Counted from the stretch's first letter, positions 1-6,928 are shown. The stretch is DNA of 15,604 bases from CAVRJC01 sp964505725 (GCA_964505725.1 CAZDJK010000033.1:1-15604), one strand, 5' to 3'. Numbers and translations are program-made. The notes: a model not told the origin generated them from the sequence alone.

Positions 1-1658
1 CGCACTTCCGCGTCGATGCTCGCGGCAACCTGTTCCGAGTAGTCGGGTGACGAAGTGAAGTCCCGCCCGAGGAACACCTCACCCTGCGGGTGCCCGAAGC
101 GCATGGGGCCGAGCACATCGCTCATGCCGAACTCGGTCACCATCTGGCGCGCGATGGTGGTCGCGCGGTCGATGTCGTTCTGCGCGCCGGTCGTGGGCTC
201 CGCGAAGATCAGCTCCTCCGCGGTGCGCCCGCCGAGGAGCATCGCGAGCTCGTCGACCAGCTCGCTGCGGGTCACGAGGAACTTGTCCTCGGTGGGCAGC
301 GTGAGCGTATAGCCGAGCGCGCGGCCGCGCGGGATGATGGAGACCTTGTGCACCGGGTCGGTGTTGGGCAACGCGTGCGCGACGAGCGCGTGCCCGCCCT
401 CGTGGAACGCGATCACGCGCTTCTCGCGATCGGAGATGAGCCGGCTCCTGCGCTCGGGGCCGGCCATCACCCGGTCGATCGCCTCCTCGAGCTGGGGCAG
501 CCCGATGAGCGGCAGGTCGTGGCGCGCGGTGAGGAGCGCGGCCTCGTTCATGAGGTTCGCGAGATCCGCGCCCGTGAACCCGGGGGTACGACGCGCGATC
601 ACGTCCAGGTCGACCCCGGGGGCGAGCGGCTTCTCGCGTGCGTGGACCGCGAGGATCGCCTTGCGCCCCTCGAGATCGGGGCGGTCGACGACGATCTGGC
701 GGTCGAACCGACCGGGCCGCAGCAGCGCCGGGTCGAGGATGTCGGGACGGTTGGTCGACGCGAGGAGGATCACGCCCTGCTTCTGGTCGAATCCGTCCAT
801 CTCGACCAGGAGCTGGTTCAGCGTCTGCTCGCGCTCGTCGTGCCCGCCGCCGAGGCCCGCGCCACGGTGGCGCCCGACCGCGTCGATCTCGTCCACGAAC
901 ACGATCGCCGGAGCCGTCGCCTTGGCCTGCTCGAACAGGTCGCGGACACGTGACGCGCCGACCCCCACGAACATCTCGACGAAGTCGGACCCGCTGATCG
1001 AGAAGAACGGCACTCCCGCCTCGCCGGCCACCGCCTTCGCCAGCAACGTCTTGCCGGTGCCGGGGGGGCCGTAGAGCAGCACGCCCTTCGGGATCTTGGC
1101 GCCCATCTGCTGGAACTTGGCCGGCGACGCGAGGAAATCCTTGATCTCCTCGAGCTCCTCGACGGCTTCGTCGAGGCCGGCGACGTCGGCGAACGTGACC
1201 TTCGGCTGGTCCTTGCTCACCATCTTGGCGCGCGACTTGCCGAAGCCCATGATGCGGCTGCCGCCGCCCTGCACCTGCCCGAGCACCCAGAGCAGCACGA
1301 CTGCCAGCAGCGCGAACGGCAGCAGGCTGAAGAGCAAGCTGAGCCACGTGCTCTCGGACTGGTGGTCGGTGTGCAGCTTCGTCACGTCGTGCGCGACGAG
1401 CTGCTTCGTGAGCGTGTCGGTGTAGGCCTGTGGGAAATCGACCCGGTACTCCGTGCCGTCGCGGAGCTTCCCGCTGACGTCGTGATCCTTGTCGTGGATG
1501 GTCGCCGTCGCGACCTGCCCCGCGTCGACGCGCTCGAGATACGCGCCGAGCGACAGCTCCTTCGGGCTGGTCCCGTGGTCGAGCATCCGGAACGCGACGA
1601 ACGCGACCAGCACCACCAGGACGGCGGCGAGCAGGGCGCTACGGCGGTTCTTGGTCAC
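1..1658 (-). CDS. ftsH: ATP-dependent zinc metalloprotease FtsH (3' end cut by window edge)
   Basis: Membrane-anchored AAA+ protease that extracts and degrades membrane and misfolded cytosolic proteins as a hexamer. The window holds the first 552 codons; FtsH proteins are usually about 640-700 residues, so the C-terminal end is missing. Two membrane segments are visible (about residues 7-24 and 105-127) flanking a short extracytoplasmic domain. Then come Walker A GPPGTGKT (197-204), Walker B VFVDEID (253-259), the second region of homology with STNRPDILDPALLRPGRFDR (301-320), and the zinc motif HEGGH (419-423), where the more usual third residue is Ala. I chose the GTG at 1658-1656 because a CGGAG lies just upstream and the protein then begins MTKNRR before the first membrane helix. 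It lies 91 bp downstream of hpt, the common tilS-hpt-ftsH order. A longer reading frame on the same strand in this region is only a shadow. Confidence 0.97.
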   Translation of the reverse strand, partial: MTKNRRSALLAAVLVVLVAFVAFRMLDHGTSPKELSLGAYLERVDAGQVATATIHDKDHDVSGKLRDGTEYRVDFPQAYTDTLTKQLVAHDVTKLHTDHQSESTWLSLLFSLLPFALLAVVLLWVLGQVQGGGSRIMGFGKSRAKMVSKDQPKVTFADVAGLDEAVEELEEIKDFLASPAKFQQMGAKIPKGVLLYGPPGTGKTLLAKAVAGEAGVPFFSISGSDFVEMFVGVGASRVRDLFEQAKATAPAIVFVDEIDAVGRHRGAGLGGGHDEREQTLNQLLVEMDGFDQKQGVILLASTNRPDILDPALLRPGRFDRQIVVDRPDLEGRKAILAVHAREKPLAPGVDLDVIARRTPGFTGADLANLMNEAALLTARHDLPLIGLPQLEEAIDRVMAGPERRSRLISDREKRVIAFHEGGHALVAHALPNTDPVHKVSIIPRGRALGYTLTLPTEDKFLVTRSELVDELAMLLGGRTAEELIFAEPTTGAQNDIDRATTIARQMVTEFGMSDVLGPMRFGHPQGEVFLGRDFTSSPDYSEQVAASIDAEV

Positions 1659-1749
1659 GAAAGCTCCGGGAGCGGACGGCTGACCAGGTCAGGCTAGTTG
1701 GTGCCCGGTCGGGCGTTTCCCGCGACGAACACGCCGTCGCCGGAGCACC
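1659..1749 (-). promoter_or_regulatory. hpt-ftsH intergenic region with perfect palindrome CTGACCAGGTCAG
   Basis: This 91-bp gap separates hpt from ftsH and is the largest gap in the tilS-hpt-ftsH block, so ftsH may have its own promoter here. It holds a perfect 6-bp-arm inverted repeat, CTGACC-A-GGTCAG, at 1680-1692, about 22 bp upstream of the ftsH GTG. On the minus strand a TANNNT-type hexamer, TAGCCT, lies just upstream of the palindrome. The ftsH ribosome binding site (CGGAG) is at the left end. An operator role is inference only. Confidence 0.35.
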
Positions 1750-2271
1750 TCACCCCTGGTACTCGGCCAGATACGGGAGGTTCCGGTAGCGCTCGCCCAC
1801 GTCGAGCCCGTAGCCGACGACGAAGACGGGCGGGATGGTGAACCCGATGTAGCGCAAGTCGAGCTCCACCCGCTGCAGGCCTTCCTTGACCAGCAGCGCG
1901 CAGACCTCCAGCGAGGCCGGGTTGCGGGCGGCGAGGTTCTTGCGGAGATACGCGAGCGTGAGACCGGAGTCGACGATGTCCTCGACGAGCAGCACGTGGC
2001 GGTCGGTGAGGTCGAGGTCGAGGTCCTTGACGATCCGCACGACCCCGCTCGAGCGTGTCGCCGATCCGTACGACGACACCGCCATGAAGTCGAACTCCAC
2101 CGGGAGGTCGATCGCGCGCGAAAGGTCGCTCATGAACACGAACGCGCCCTTCAGCACCCCGACCAGCAGCGGCGGCCGGCCCTGGTAGTCGGCGGTGAGC
2201 TCGCGGCCGAGCTCCTCGACGCGCGTCGCGAGCTCCTCCTGCCCGACGACCACCCGACCGAGCTCGTCCAC
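1750..2271 (-). CDS. hpt: Hypoxanthine (guanine) phosphoribosyltransferase
   Basis: Purine salvage enzyme that transfers the phosphoribosyl group of PRPP to hypoxanthine or guanine, giving IMP or GMP in the cytoplasm. The 173-residue protein has the usual length for bacterial Hpt. It carries the KGA loop (41-43), the PRPP-binding motif VLLVEDIVDSGLTL (93-106, acidic pair E97-D98), and the purine-contacting C-terminal segment FVVGYGLDVGERYRNLPY (150-167). The start is a GTG at 2271-2269, 11 bp after the tilS stop. A GTG seven codons inside is an alternative; no in-frame ATG lies near. No clear Shine-Dalgarno sequence is seen, consistent with translational coupling to tilS. Short spacing suggests one transcript with tilS. 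Confidence 0.95.
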   Translation of the reverse strand: MDELGRVVVGQEELATRVEELGRELTADYQGRPPLLVGVLKGAFVFMSDLSRAIDLPVEFDFMAVSSYGSATRSSGVVRIVKDLDLDLTDRHVLLVEDIVDSGLTLAYLRKNLAARNPASLEVCALLVKEGLQRVELDLRYIGFTIPPVFVVGYGLDVGERYRNLPYLAEYQG

Positions 2272-2282
2272 GACGGGCGACG

Positions 2283-3227
2283 CTACACGCGTTCCACCAC
2301 GAGACGTCCGGCCGTGCGTCGCACCGCGCGGCCACCGGTGAGCTGGGTGGCCCTGCACTCGCCGCGCGCGACGCCGAGCACCCGGGCGACCTCGGCCGAC
2401 GACGGCGGCGGCGGCCCGAGCCACTGCCGCACCGCCCGCCGGGCGAGCACGGGGTGCAGCGCGGCGAGGCCCCGCGCCGTCGGACCGTCCGCCCCGGGCC
2501 ACGCCTCGCGCGCGAGCTCGTCGAGGAAGCGCGCCTCGCTGCCGAGCACTTCGGCCTGGCGCGTGAGCACCGGGACGAGGTCGCGTCGTGCGATCCCCGC
2601 GAGCATCGGAAGCACGCGCTGCCGCAGCGCGACCCGGGTGAACGCGAGGTCCTCGTTCATCGGGTCGCGGACCACCGCGAGGTTCCGTTCCTCGCACAGC
2701 CGACCGGTGTCGGCACGGCGCAGCGCGAGCAGCGGACGCGCGAGGTGTCCCTGCCGGGGCGCCATTCCCCCGAGCCCCGACGCGGCCGCGCCGCGCAGGA
2801 GGTTCAGCAGGACCGTCTCCGCCTGGTCGTCGGCCGTGTGGCCGACGAGGATCCACTCCGCGCCGGCTTCGACCCGAGCCACGTCGAGCGCGTCGTAGCG
2901 CGCTTCGCGCGCGCGCGCTTCGAGGTTGGAGCCTGCCGCGACGTCGACGCGCACCGTCCGCCACGACGCGCCGAGATGCTCGGCGGCCGCGGCGACGACG
3001 CGCGCGTCGTCGGCACTGCCGCCACGGAGCCCGTGATCGACGTACACCGCGACCGGCTCCAGGCCGGCGTCACACGCGAGTGCGAGGAGCGCGACCGAAT
3101 CGGGTCCGCCGGAGCACGCGACGACCACCGGTGCGCGGACCCCCGCGAAGTCGGCTTCCGGCTCGTTGCTCGTCTTCGCTCTCGGCGGCTCCGCCGCCGG
3201 GGCGCTCGGGCCCCGCTCTGCGGTCAA
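2283..3227 (-). CDS. tilS: tRNA(Ile)-lysidine synthetase TilS
   Basis: ATP-dependent enzyme that attaches lysine to C34 of the tRNA-Ile with anticodon CAU, switching it from Met to Ile decoding. The PP-loop motif SGGPDS is at 39-44, DHGLR at 64-68, and GHTADDQAET at 129-138, all hallmarks of the N-type ATP pyrophosphatase domain. RDPMNEDLAFTRVALRQRVLP (187-207) matches the conserved substrate-binding segment of TilS. The length of 314 residues is normal for actinobacterial TilS, which has a short C-terminal part. I chose the TTG at 3227-3225 because it overlaps the stop of the metalloprotease gene (TTGA) and leaves a plausible N-terminal arm of about 33 residues. No in-frame ATG exists near, so the start is moderately certain. 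Confidence 0.93.
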   Translation of the reverse strand: MTAERGPSAPAAEPPRAKTSNEPEADFAGVRAPVVVACSGGPDSVALLALACDAGLEPVAVYVDHGLRGGSADDARVVAAAAEHLGASWRTVRVDVAAGSNLEARAREARYDALDVARVEAGAEWILVGHTADDQAETVLLNLLRGAAASGLGGMAPRQGHLARPLLALRRADTGRLCEERNLAVVRDPMNEDLAFTRVALRQRVLPMLAGIARRDLVPVLTRQAEVLGSEARFLDELAREAWPGADGPTARGLAALHPVLARRAVRQWLGPPPPSSAEVARVLGVARGECRATQLTGGRAVRRTAGRLVVERV

Positions 3228-4309
3228 GCGGCTACGCGCACGAGCCAGTCGTGCGGGGTGTGGAGCTCGTCGAGGGTCGGGAGCCACTCCGGGCCCCGCC
3301 ACGCGGCGTCGATCGCACGCGGCCCGGCTTCCTGCTCCACCACCTCGACGAACGACTCCCCCACCTCGTACTGGCGCATCTTCGATTCGAGGCCGACGAG
3401 CTTGTGGAGGAAGGCGGTGAGGCCGACCGCCTGACGCCGCGACTGCAGGACGCGCGCCATGCGCGCCTGCCCCGCTACGTGCTCGCAGCCGATGACGTTC
3501 ATCACCCGGTTGCCGTGACCTTCGAGCAGCGACATGAGCGCCTGGACGCGGGCGAGGGCGCCGCGCTGCTCGTCGGAGGCGAGCAGGCCCACAATGCCGC
3601 CGTCGTCGAGCGGGTTGCGACCACTGCGAATCTCGTCGGCAGCGCGCGCGAGCGCGGCGACGACGCGACGGGGGTCGGGGTCGACCGAGAGCAGTGACGA
3701 CTCGACCAGCGACAGGTAGTACGGGCGCATCCACGACACCGCCGTGAACTGCGCCCGGTGGGTGACCTCGTGGACTGCGATCCACAGCCGGAAGTCGCGC
3801 GGACGGAACGCGAACCGCTTCTCGAGGGCGAGCACGTTCCCGCCCACGTAGTAGACGGCGTCGGACGCGCTCTGCCCGTCGTCGGGCACGAGCATGTCGT
3901 ACTGGCCGAGCACCCGTTGCGCGAGGTAGCCGAGGAGCACGCCGGTCTCGGTGCCGGCCACCCGGCGCCCGATCGGGGCGATCGGGCTCGCGGCCATGCG
4001 GGCACCGATGCGCGACGTCAGCGGTTCCAGCATCCGCCGCATGGAGTCCACGTTGGCGCCGATCCATGCGCCGCGGTCGACGACCCGCGCGTGCGCGGCG
4101 CCGGGCGCCCGCAACCCCGTGCAGTCGGCCACGAGCGCCTCCGCCCGTCGGGTGATCTCCTCGAAGTCGTCGTCGAGCGACGACGCGAGGTACGACTCCG
4201 CGAGCTGCGCGCGCCCCGCGACGCGTCGCGCGACGCGCTCGGCGAGTTGCCAGTCGATCGGGTCGTAGCCGGCGTTGGCGAGCCCGGCACCGGGTGCGGT
4301 GCTGGTCAT
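3224..4309 (-). CDS. DUF2342 family zinc-dependent metalloprotease (F420-associated type)
   Basis: A 361-residue protein of the actinobacterial DUF2342 family, annotated as zinc-dependent metalloprotease or 'coenzyme F420 biosynthesis-associated' protein; the substrate is not known. The zinc motif HEVTH is at 180-184 inside LWIAVHEVTHRAQF, and a second family motif, LEGHGNRVMNVIG (263-275), may supply a further ligand through H266. Upstream, LGQYDMLVP (134-142) and YYVGGNVLALEKRF (153-166) are also family-like. There is no signal peptide or membrane helix, so it should be cytoplasmic. The ATG at 4309-4307 follows the stop of the small membrane-protein gene by 13 bp, and the end overlaps tilS. 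This neighbourhood (DUF2342 next to tilS-hpt-ftsH) is recurrent in Actinomycetota. F420 involvement is known only by family association. Confidence 0.88.
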   Translation of the reverse strand: MTSTAPGAGLANAGYDPIDWQLAERVARRVAGRAQLAESYLASSLDDDFEEITRRAEALVADCTGLRAPGAAHARVVDRGAWIGANVDSMRRMLEPLTSRIGARMAASPIAPIGRRVAGTETGVLLGYLAQRVLGQYDMLVPDDGQSASDAVYYVGGNVLALEKRFAFRPRDFRLWIAVHEVTHRAQFTAVSWMRPYYLSLVESSLLSVDPDPRRVVAALARAADEIRSGRNPLDDGGIVGLLASDEQRGALARVQALMSLLEGHGNRVMNVIGCEHVAGQARMARVLQSRRQAVGLTAFLHKLVGLESKMRQYEVGESFVEVVEQEAGPRAIDAAWRGPEWLPTLDELHTPHDWLVRVAA

Positions 4310-4322
4310 CGCGCCGGCCGGG

Positions 4323-4493
4323 TCACTGCTGGACTTCCCGGCCGCGCCACTTCGGCCGGAGCACCTTCACGTAGTAGCCGACGCCGATCGCGAGGCCGAG
4401 CCCCAACACACTGACGGCGAGCAGCGGCCCCGCCCAGTAGAACCACTGGAATTTGCTCGAGGCGAGCACGGCGCTGGCGACGGCGGTCGGCAC
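4323..4493 (-). CDS. Small single-pass membrane protein, 56 residues, function unknown
   Basis: A short gene in the gap between the anti-sigma gene and the metalloprotease gene. It starts at a GTG (4493-4491) preceded by a very good Shine-Dalgarno sequence, GGAGG with 8-nt spacing, and ends with TGA 13 bp before the metalloprotease ATG. The protein begins MPTAVASAVLASSKF, has a hydrophobic stretch of about 25 residues (18-42, rich in Gly, Leu, Val, with aromatic residues at its edges), and ends in a basic, hydrophilic tail, VKVLRPKWRGREVQQ. The arrangement predicts a single helix with a positively charged cytoplasmic C-terminus. I do not recognise a family. Its position in the run sigma, anti-sigma, this gene, metalloprotease suggests co-expression. 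The ribosome site, hydrophobic pattern and fit between neighbours argue that it is real. Confidence 0.7.
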   Translation of the reverse strand: MPTAVASAVLASSKFQWFYWAGPLLAVSVLGLGLAIGVGYYVKVLRPKWRGREVQQ

Positions 4494-4537
4494 GGACGGT
4501 TCCTCCGGGGCACGCGGCGGTTGCGCTCATCGTAGAG

Positions 4538-4780
4538 CTACTCGGGTGGTGGGGCTTCACCGAGCGCCTCGGCGATGCGGCGCCGGAGCTCCGGCGGCAC
4601 CTCGTCGCGGCACTTGGACGAAACGACCTGTCGTAGCTCCACCTCGAAGTCGAAACCCTGCGCGCACGGCGGACACTTGTCGAGGTGGCGTCGGATGGAC
4701 CAGCGCCGCCACACCGTGAGCTCACCGTCGAGGTACCGGTAGACGCGGTAGCTGGCCTTCTCGCAATCCATCCGCTTCAT
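4538..4780 (-). CDS. rsrA: Zinc-binding anti-sigma factor, RsrA-like (ZAS/mycothiol system type)
   Basis: Predicted redox-sensing anti-sigma factor that would hold the adjacent ECF sigma factor inactive until its thiols are oxidised. The 80-residue protein contains the ZAS signature HLDKCPPC (H32, C36, C39) with an upstream Cys at C6. The C-to-H spacing of 26 equals that between C11 and H37 of S. coelicolor RsrA. A further C57 lies where RsrA carries its downstream cysteines. RsrA is about 105 residues, so this copy is short, with a brief acidic/proline tail. The ATG at 4780-4778 overlaps the sigma stop codon (ATGA), implying coupling and roughly equal synthesis; a second Met is at residue 4. 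It has no membrane segment, consistent with a soluble anti-sigma. Confidence 0.88.
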   Translation of the reverse strand: MKRMDCEKASYRVYRYLDGELTVWRRWSIRRHLDKCPPCAQGFDFEVELRQVVSSKCRDEVPPELRRRIAEALGEAPPPE

Positions 4781-5382
4781 CCCCCAGGGTGGCCGGCGGT
4801 CTCCGGTGCCGGCGCAGGTGGCCGCGGCACCAGGCCGCGTTCGCGTCCGAATTCCCACAACCGCTTCTGCAGCTGCTTTCTTCCTCGGTGGAGCCGGCTC
4901 ATGACCGTGCCGATGGGCACGTCCATGATGTCGGCGATCTCCTTGTAGGAGAAACCTTCGACGTCGGCGAGCAGCACCGCCATGCGGAACTGCTCCGGCA
5001 GCGCCTCGAGCGCATCCTTGACGACCTCGTCGGGGATGTTGTCGAGCACCTCGGATTCAGGGGTGCGTTCGGCCTCCGCGGCCTCGAGCCCGCCGAGGCG
5101 ACGGAACAGGTAGAAGTCCTCCGAGTCGTCGAGGTCGACCTCGTCGGGCCGGCGCTTCTTCGCCCGGTACGAGTTGATGTACGTGTTGGTGAGGATCTTG
5201 TAGAGCCACGCCTTGAGATTCGTTCCCGACTTGAAGCCCCCGAAGCCGCGGTAGGCGCGCAGGTACGTCTCCTGAACGAGGTCCTCGGCGTCGGCCGGGT
5301 TGCGGGTCATGCGGAGCGCGGCGGAGTAGAGCGCCGACATGAACGGCATCGCCAGCTCCGCGAACTGCGCCTGATCGGCCAT
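4777..5382 (-). CDS. sigR: ECF RNA polymerase sigma factor, SigR/SigH (ECF12) type
   Basis: Predicted sigma factor for the thiol-oxidative (disulfide) stress regulon. The 201-residue protein has a sigma-2 region with DAEDLVQETYLRAYRGF (31-47) followed by GTNLKAWLYKILTNTYINSY (53-72), nearly diagnostic for the SigR group. Its sigma-4 region carries ALPEQFRMAVLLADVEGFSY and a recognition helix with IGTVMSRLHRGRKQL. A proline-rich tail follows. The partner RsrA-like gene overlaps its stop. The ATG at 5382-5380 has no Shine-Dalgarno sequence; a TACGCT hexamer lies 7 nt upstream, consistent with a leaderless message. I could not find the GGAAT / GTT promoter expected if SigR controls its own gene. 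Family assignment is strong; the regulon is inferred from the family. Confidence 0.94.
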   Translation of the reverse strand: MADQAQFAELAMPFMSALYSAALRMTRNPADAEDLVQETYLRAYRGFGGFKSGTNLKAWLYKILTNTYINSYRAKKRRPDEVDLDDSEDFYLFRRLGGLEAAEAERTPESEVLDNIPDEVVKDALEALPEQFRMAVLLADVEGFSYKEIADIMDVPIGTVMSRLHRGRKQLQKRLWEFGRERGLVPRPPAPAPETAGHPGG

Positions 5383-5389
5383 CGCGCCC

Positions 5390-5395
5390 AGCGTA
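5390..5395 (-). promoter_or_regulatory. Possible -10 element (TACGCT) of a leaderless sigR transcript
   Basis: On the minus strand TACGCT fits the TANNNT pattern and ends 7 nt before the sigR ATG, the spacing expected if transcription starts at or next to the ATG. The gene lacks a Shine-Dalgarno sequence. No good -35 is visible, so this is tentative. Confidence 0.3.
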
Positions 5396-5417
5396 GCGAC
5401 GCCTCACCGACCCCGAG

Positions 5418-5460
5418 GTTGCGTCGTTGGGGCAGGCATAGGCCGCCTGAACGACGCAAC
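5418..5460. repeat. Perfect 11-bp inverted repeat between the EAL gene and sigR
   Basis: GTTGCGTCGTT (5418-5428) is exactly mirrored by AACGACGCAAC (5450-5460). Inside the 21-nt spacer a second pair, CAGGC and GCCTG, could extend the stem with a GGGG bulge. It sits 45 bp downstream of the EAL stop and 36 bp upstream of the sigR ATG. It could be a terminator for the EAL gene (no T-run is present), an operator, or an RNA structure ahead of sigR. The arms are too long for chance to be the easy explanation. Confidence 0.6.
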
Positions 5461-5504
5461 GTCGTGGGCTGGTACCCCGCCGAACGACCAGCGGGACAGA
5501 AATG

Positions 5505-6407
5505 TCAGTCCGGGGTCGCCACCGCCCGCTCGCGGGTGGCCTCGCGCAGGATCACGTCGATGTACTCGCGCGTCTGCGGGCGGTGGAAGTGGTAGCCCTG
5601 CCCGTAGTCGCAGCCGATGTCACGCAGGCGCAGCGCCTCCCCCTCGTGCTCGACGCCCTCCGCGAGCACGCGGAAGCCGAGCCGGTGCGACAACGTCACG
5701 ACGGACTCGACGACCGAGGCGTCGCGCGTGTCGGCGAAGAGCCGCTGCACGAACCGTCGGTCCACCTTCACCACGTCGATCGGCAAGCTCTCGATCGACG
5801 CCAACGACATGAGGATGCCATCGCTTGCCTCGCCGAGGACCGTGCCGACCGACTCCGCGAGCACGTACACCTCGTTCGACGGCATCGTCTCGAGCGACGA
5901 CACGACCGACGAGTACGCGGTGCCGAAGTCGTCCACGAAGAGCTGCACGCCGAGGTCGCGGAACGCGACGAGCCGTGAGCGCGCGCGTTCGAGGTCGGAG
6001 AACAGCGCTCCCTCGCCGATCTCGAGCGCGAGCGCACCCGCCTCGAGCTCGTTGGCGCGCACGACCTTCGCGAGCTGCGCAGCGAGGCCGTCGGAGTCGA
6101 GGTCCTCGCCCGAGATGTTCACCGCCACGGTGACGGGGCGGTGGGGGAAACGACGACGCCAGTGGGCCGCCCACCGAGACGCCTCGTTGAGCACCCAGCC
6201 CGTCACCCGCCGCCGAGCCGGCGCGTCGGTCCGTTCGAGGAACTCGCCCGGCCACAAGAGGCCCCGCGTGGGGTGGTCCCACCGCAGCAGCGCCTCCACG
6301 CAGACGACCGAGCCGTCACGGAGGTCGACGACCGGTTGATACGCGAGCTTGAGCTCGTCGAAATCAACCCCCGGGCCGATCCCCGGGACCGGCGACTCCG
6401 ATTGCAT
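5505..6407 (-). CDS. Stand-alone EAL-domain cyclic-di-GMP phosphodiesterase with an inserted segment
   Basis: Predicted to hydrolyse c-di-GMP to pGpG. Nearly the whole 300-residue protein is one EAL domain, with no membrane helix, GGDEF or sensor domain. Catalytic positions appear intact: EALLRW with E38, VNIS with N97, ALEI with E129, DDFG (159-162), K214 in VVKVD, AEGVE (249-253), and GQGYHFHRP (269-277). It should be active. The odd feature is about 33 extra residues (roughly 168-200) between DDFGTAYSS and SLPIDVVKVD, where typical EAL proteins have only about 7-8. The frame is open and motifs resume downstream, so this is not a frameshift. The ATG at 6407-6405 has GGAG 6 nt upstream; a GTG directly before it is the alternative. 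It follows the cyclic-nucleotide-binding gene on the same strand by about 95 bp. Confidence 0.92.
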   Translation of the reverse strand: MQSESPVPGIGPGVDFDELKLAYQPVVDLRDGSVVCVEALLRWDHPTRGLLWPGEFLERTDAPARRRVTGWVLNEASRWAAHWRRRFPHRPVTVAVNISGEDLDSDGLAAQLAKVVRANELEAGALALEIGEGALFSDLERARSRLVAFRDLGVQLFVDDFGTAYSSVVSSLETMPSNEVYVLAESVGTVLGEASDGILMSLASIESLPIDVVKVDRRFVQRLFADTRDASVVESVVTLSHRLGFRVLAEGVEHEGEALRLRDIGCDYGQGYHFHRPQTREYIDVILREATRERAVATPD

Positions 6408-6502
6408 CACCCACTCCGATCGCTGCTCTCTCCCGAGCGCAATCGGCAGGTTCGCGGGCCGCCTTGAGAGCGCGGCGGCCGTCCGGAGGGCCGCGGGCGC
6501 GG

Positions 6503-6928
6503 TCAGTTCTGCGAGTGCTGCTCCAGGTCGGCGAGCCGCTGCGCCATCGTGGTCATGAGCTTGCCCGCCAGCTCGGGGACCTCGGCGAGCATGCCGTTGA
6601 ACTCCCGGCGACTGATCACCTCGATGGCCACCGGGGTCTTCGCCACGACGGTCGCGGTACGGGGACGGTCGTCGAGCAGCGCGATCTCACCGAAGTAGTC
6701 CCCCGGGCCGCGCTGGGCGATCACGGTGCCGTCCTTGACCACTTCGACCTCGCCATCGAGCACGATGATGAACTCGTTGCCCGGCGCGCCCTGCGCGGTG
6801 AGCGCCGTTCCCGCGGGCTCTTCGAGGTAGGTCGCGAGCTGAGCGATCTCCTTGAGCTCCTTCGAGGAGAGACCTGCGAACAGCGGCACTTCCTTGAGTC
6901 GCTGCTCGATGCGCTCGTGACGGTCCAT
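6503..6928 (-). CDS. Stand-alone cyclic nucleotide-binding (CAP_ED) domain protein
   Basis: A 141-residue protein made of a single cNMP-binding beta-roll domain, without the helix-turn-helix of Crp/Fnr regulators and without a membrane part. It begins with the typical lead-in RIEQRLKEVPLFAGLSSKEL (6-25). The phosphate-binding cassette is GDYFGEIALLDDRPRTATV (76-94), with E81 and R90 at the positions that contact ribose and cyclic phosphate in cAMP-binding proteins, so ligand binding is likely retained. It could act as a cNMP-sensing partner protein; the partner is unknown. The ATG at 6928-6926 is preceded by a purine-rich GGTGGGGG. An open frame continues upstream to 7063, but that part has no domain character and overlaps the divergent promoter region. 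The next gene downstream is the EAL phosphodiesterase. Confidence 0.88.
   Translation of the reverse strand: MDRHERIEQRLKEVPLFAGLSSKELKEIAQLATYLEEPAGTALTAQGAPGNEFIIVLDGEVEVVKDGTVIAQRGPGDYFGEIALLDDRPRTATVVAKTPVAIEVISRREFNGMLAEVPELAGKLMTTMAQRLADLEQHSQN

Noticed and set aside
79..1347. Minus-strand open frame (422 codons) inside ftsH
   Set aside because: It is a frame-shifted reading of ftsH; the true frame carries Walker A, Walker B and HEGGH motifs and runs from 1658 to the window edge.
5761..5930. Frameshift as the explanation of the extra segment in the EAL protein
   Set aside because: The frame is open on both sides, catalytic motifs before and after are in the same frame, and the segment has normal protein-like composition.
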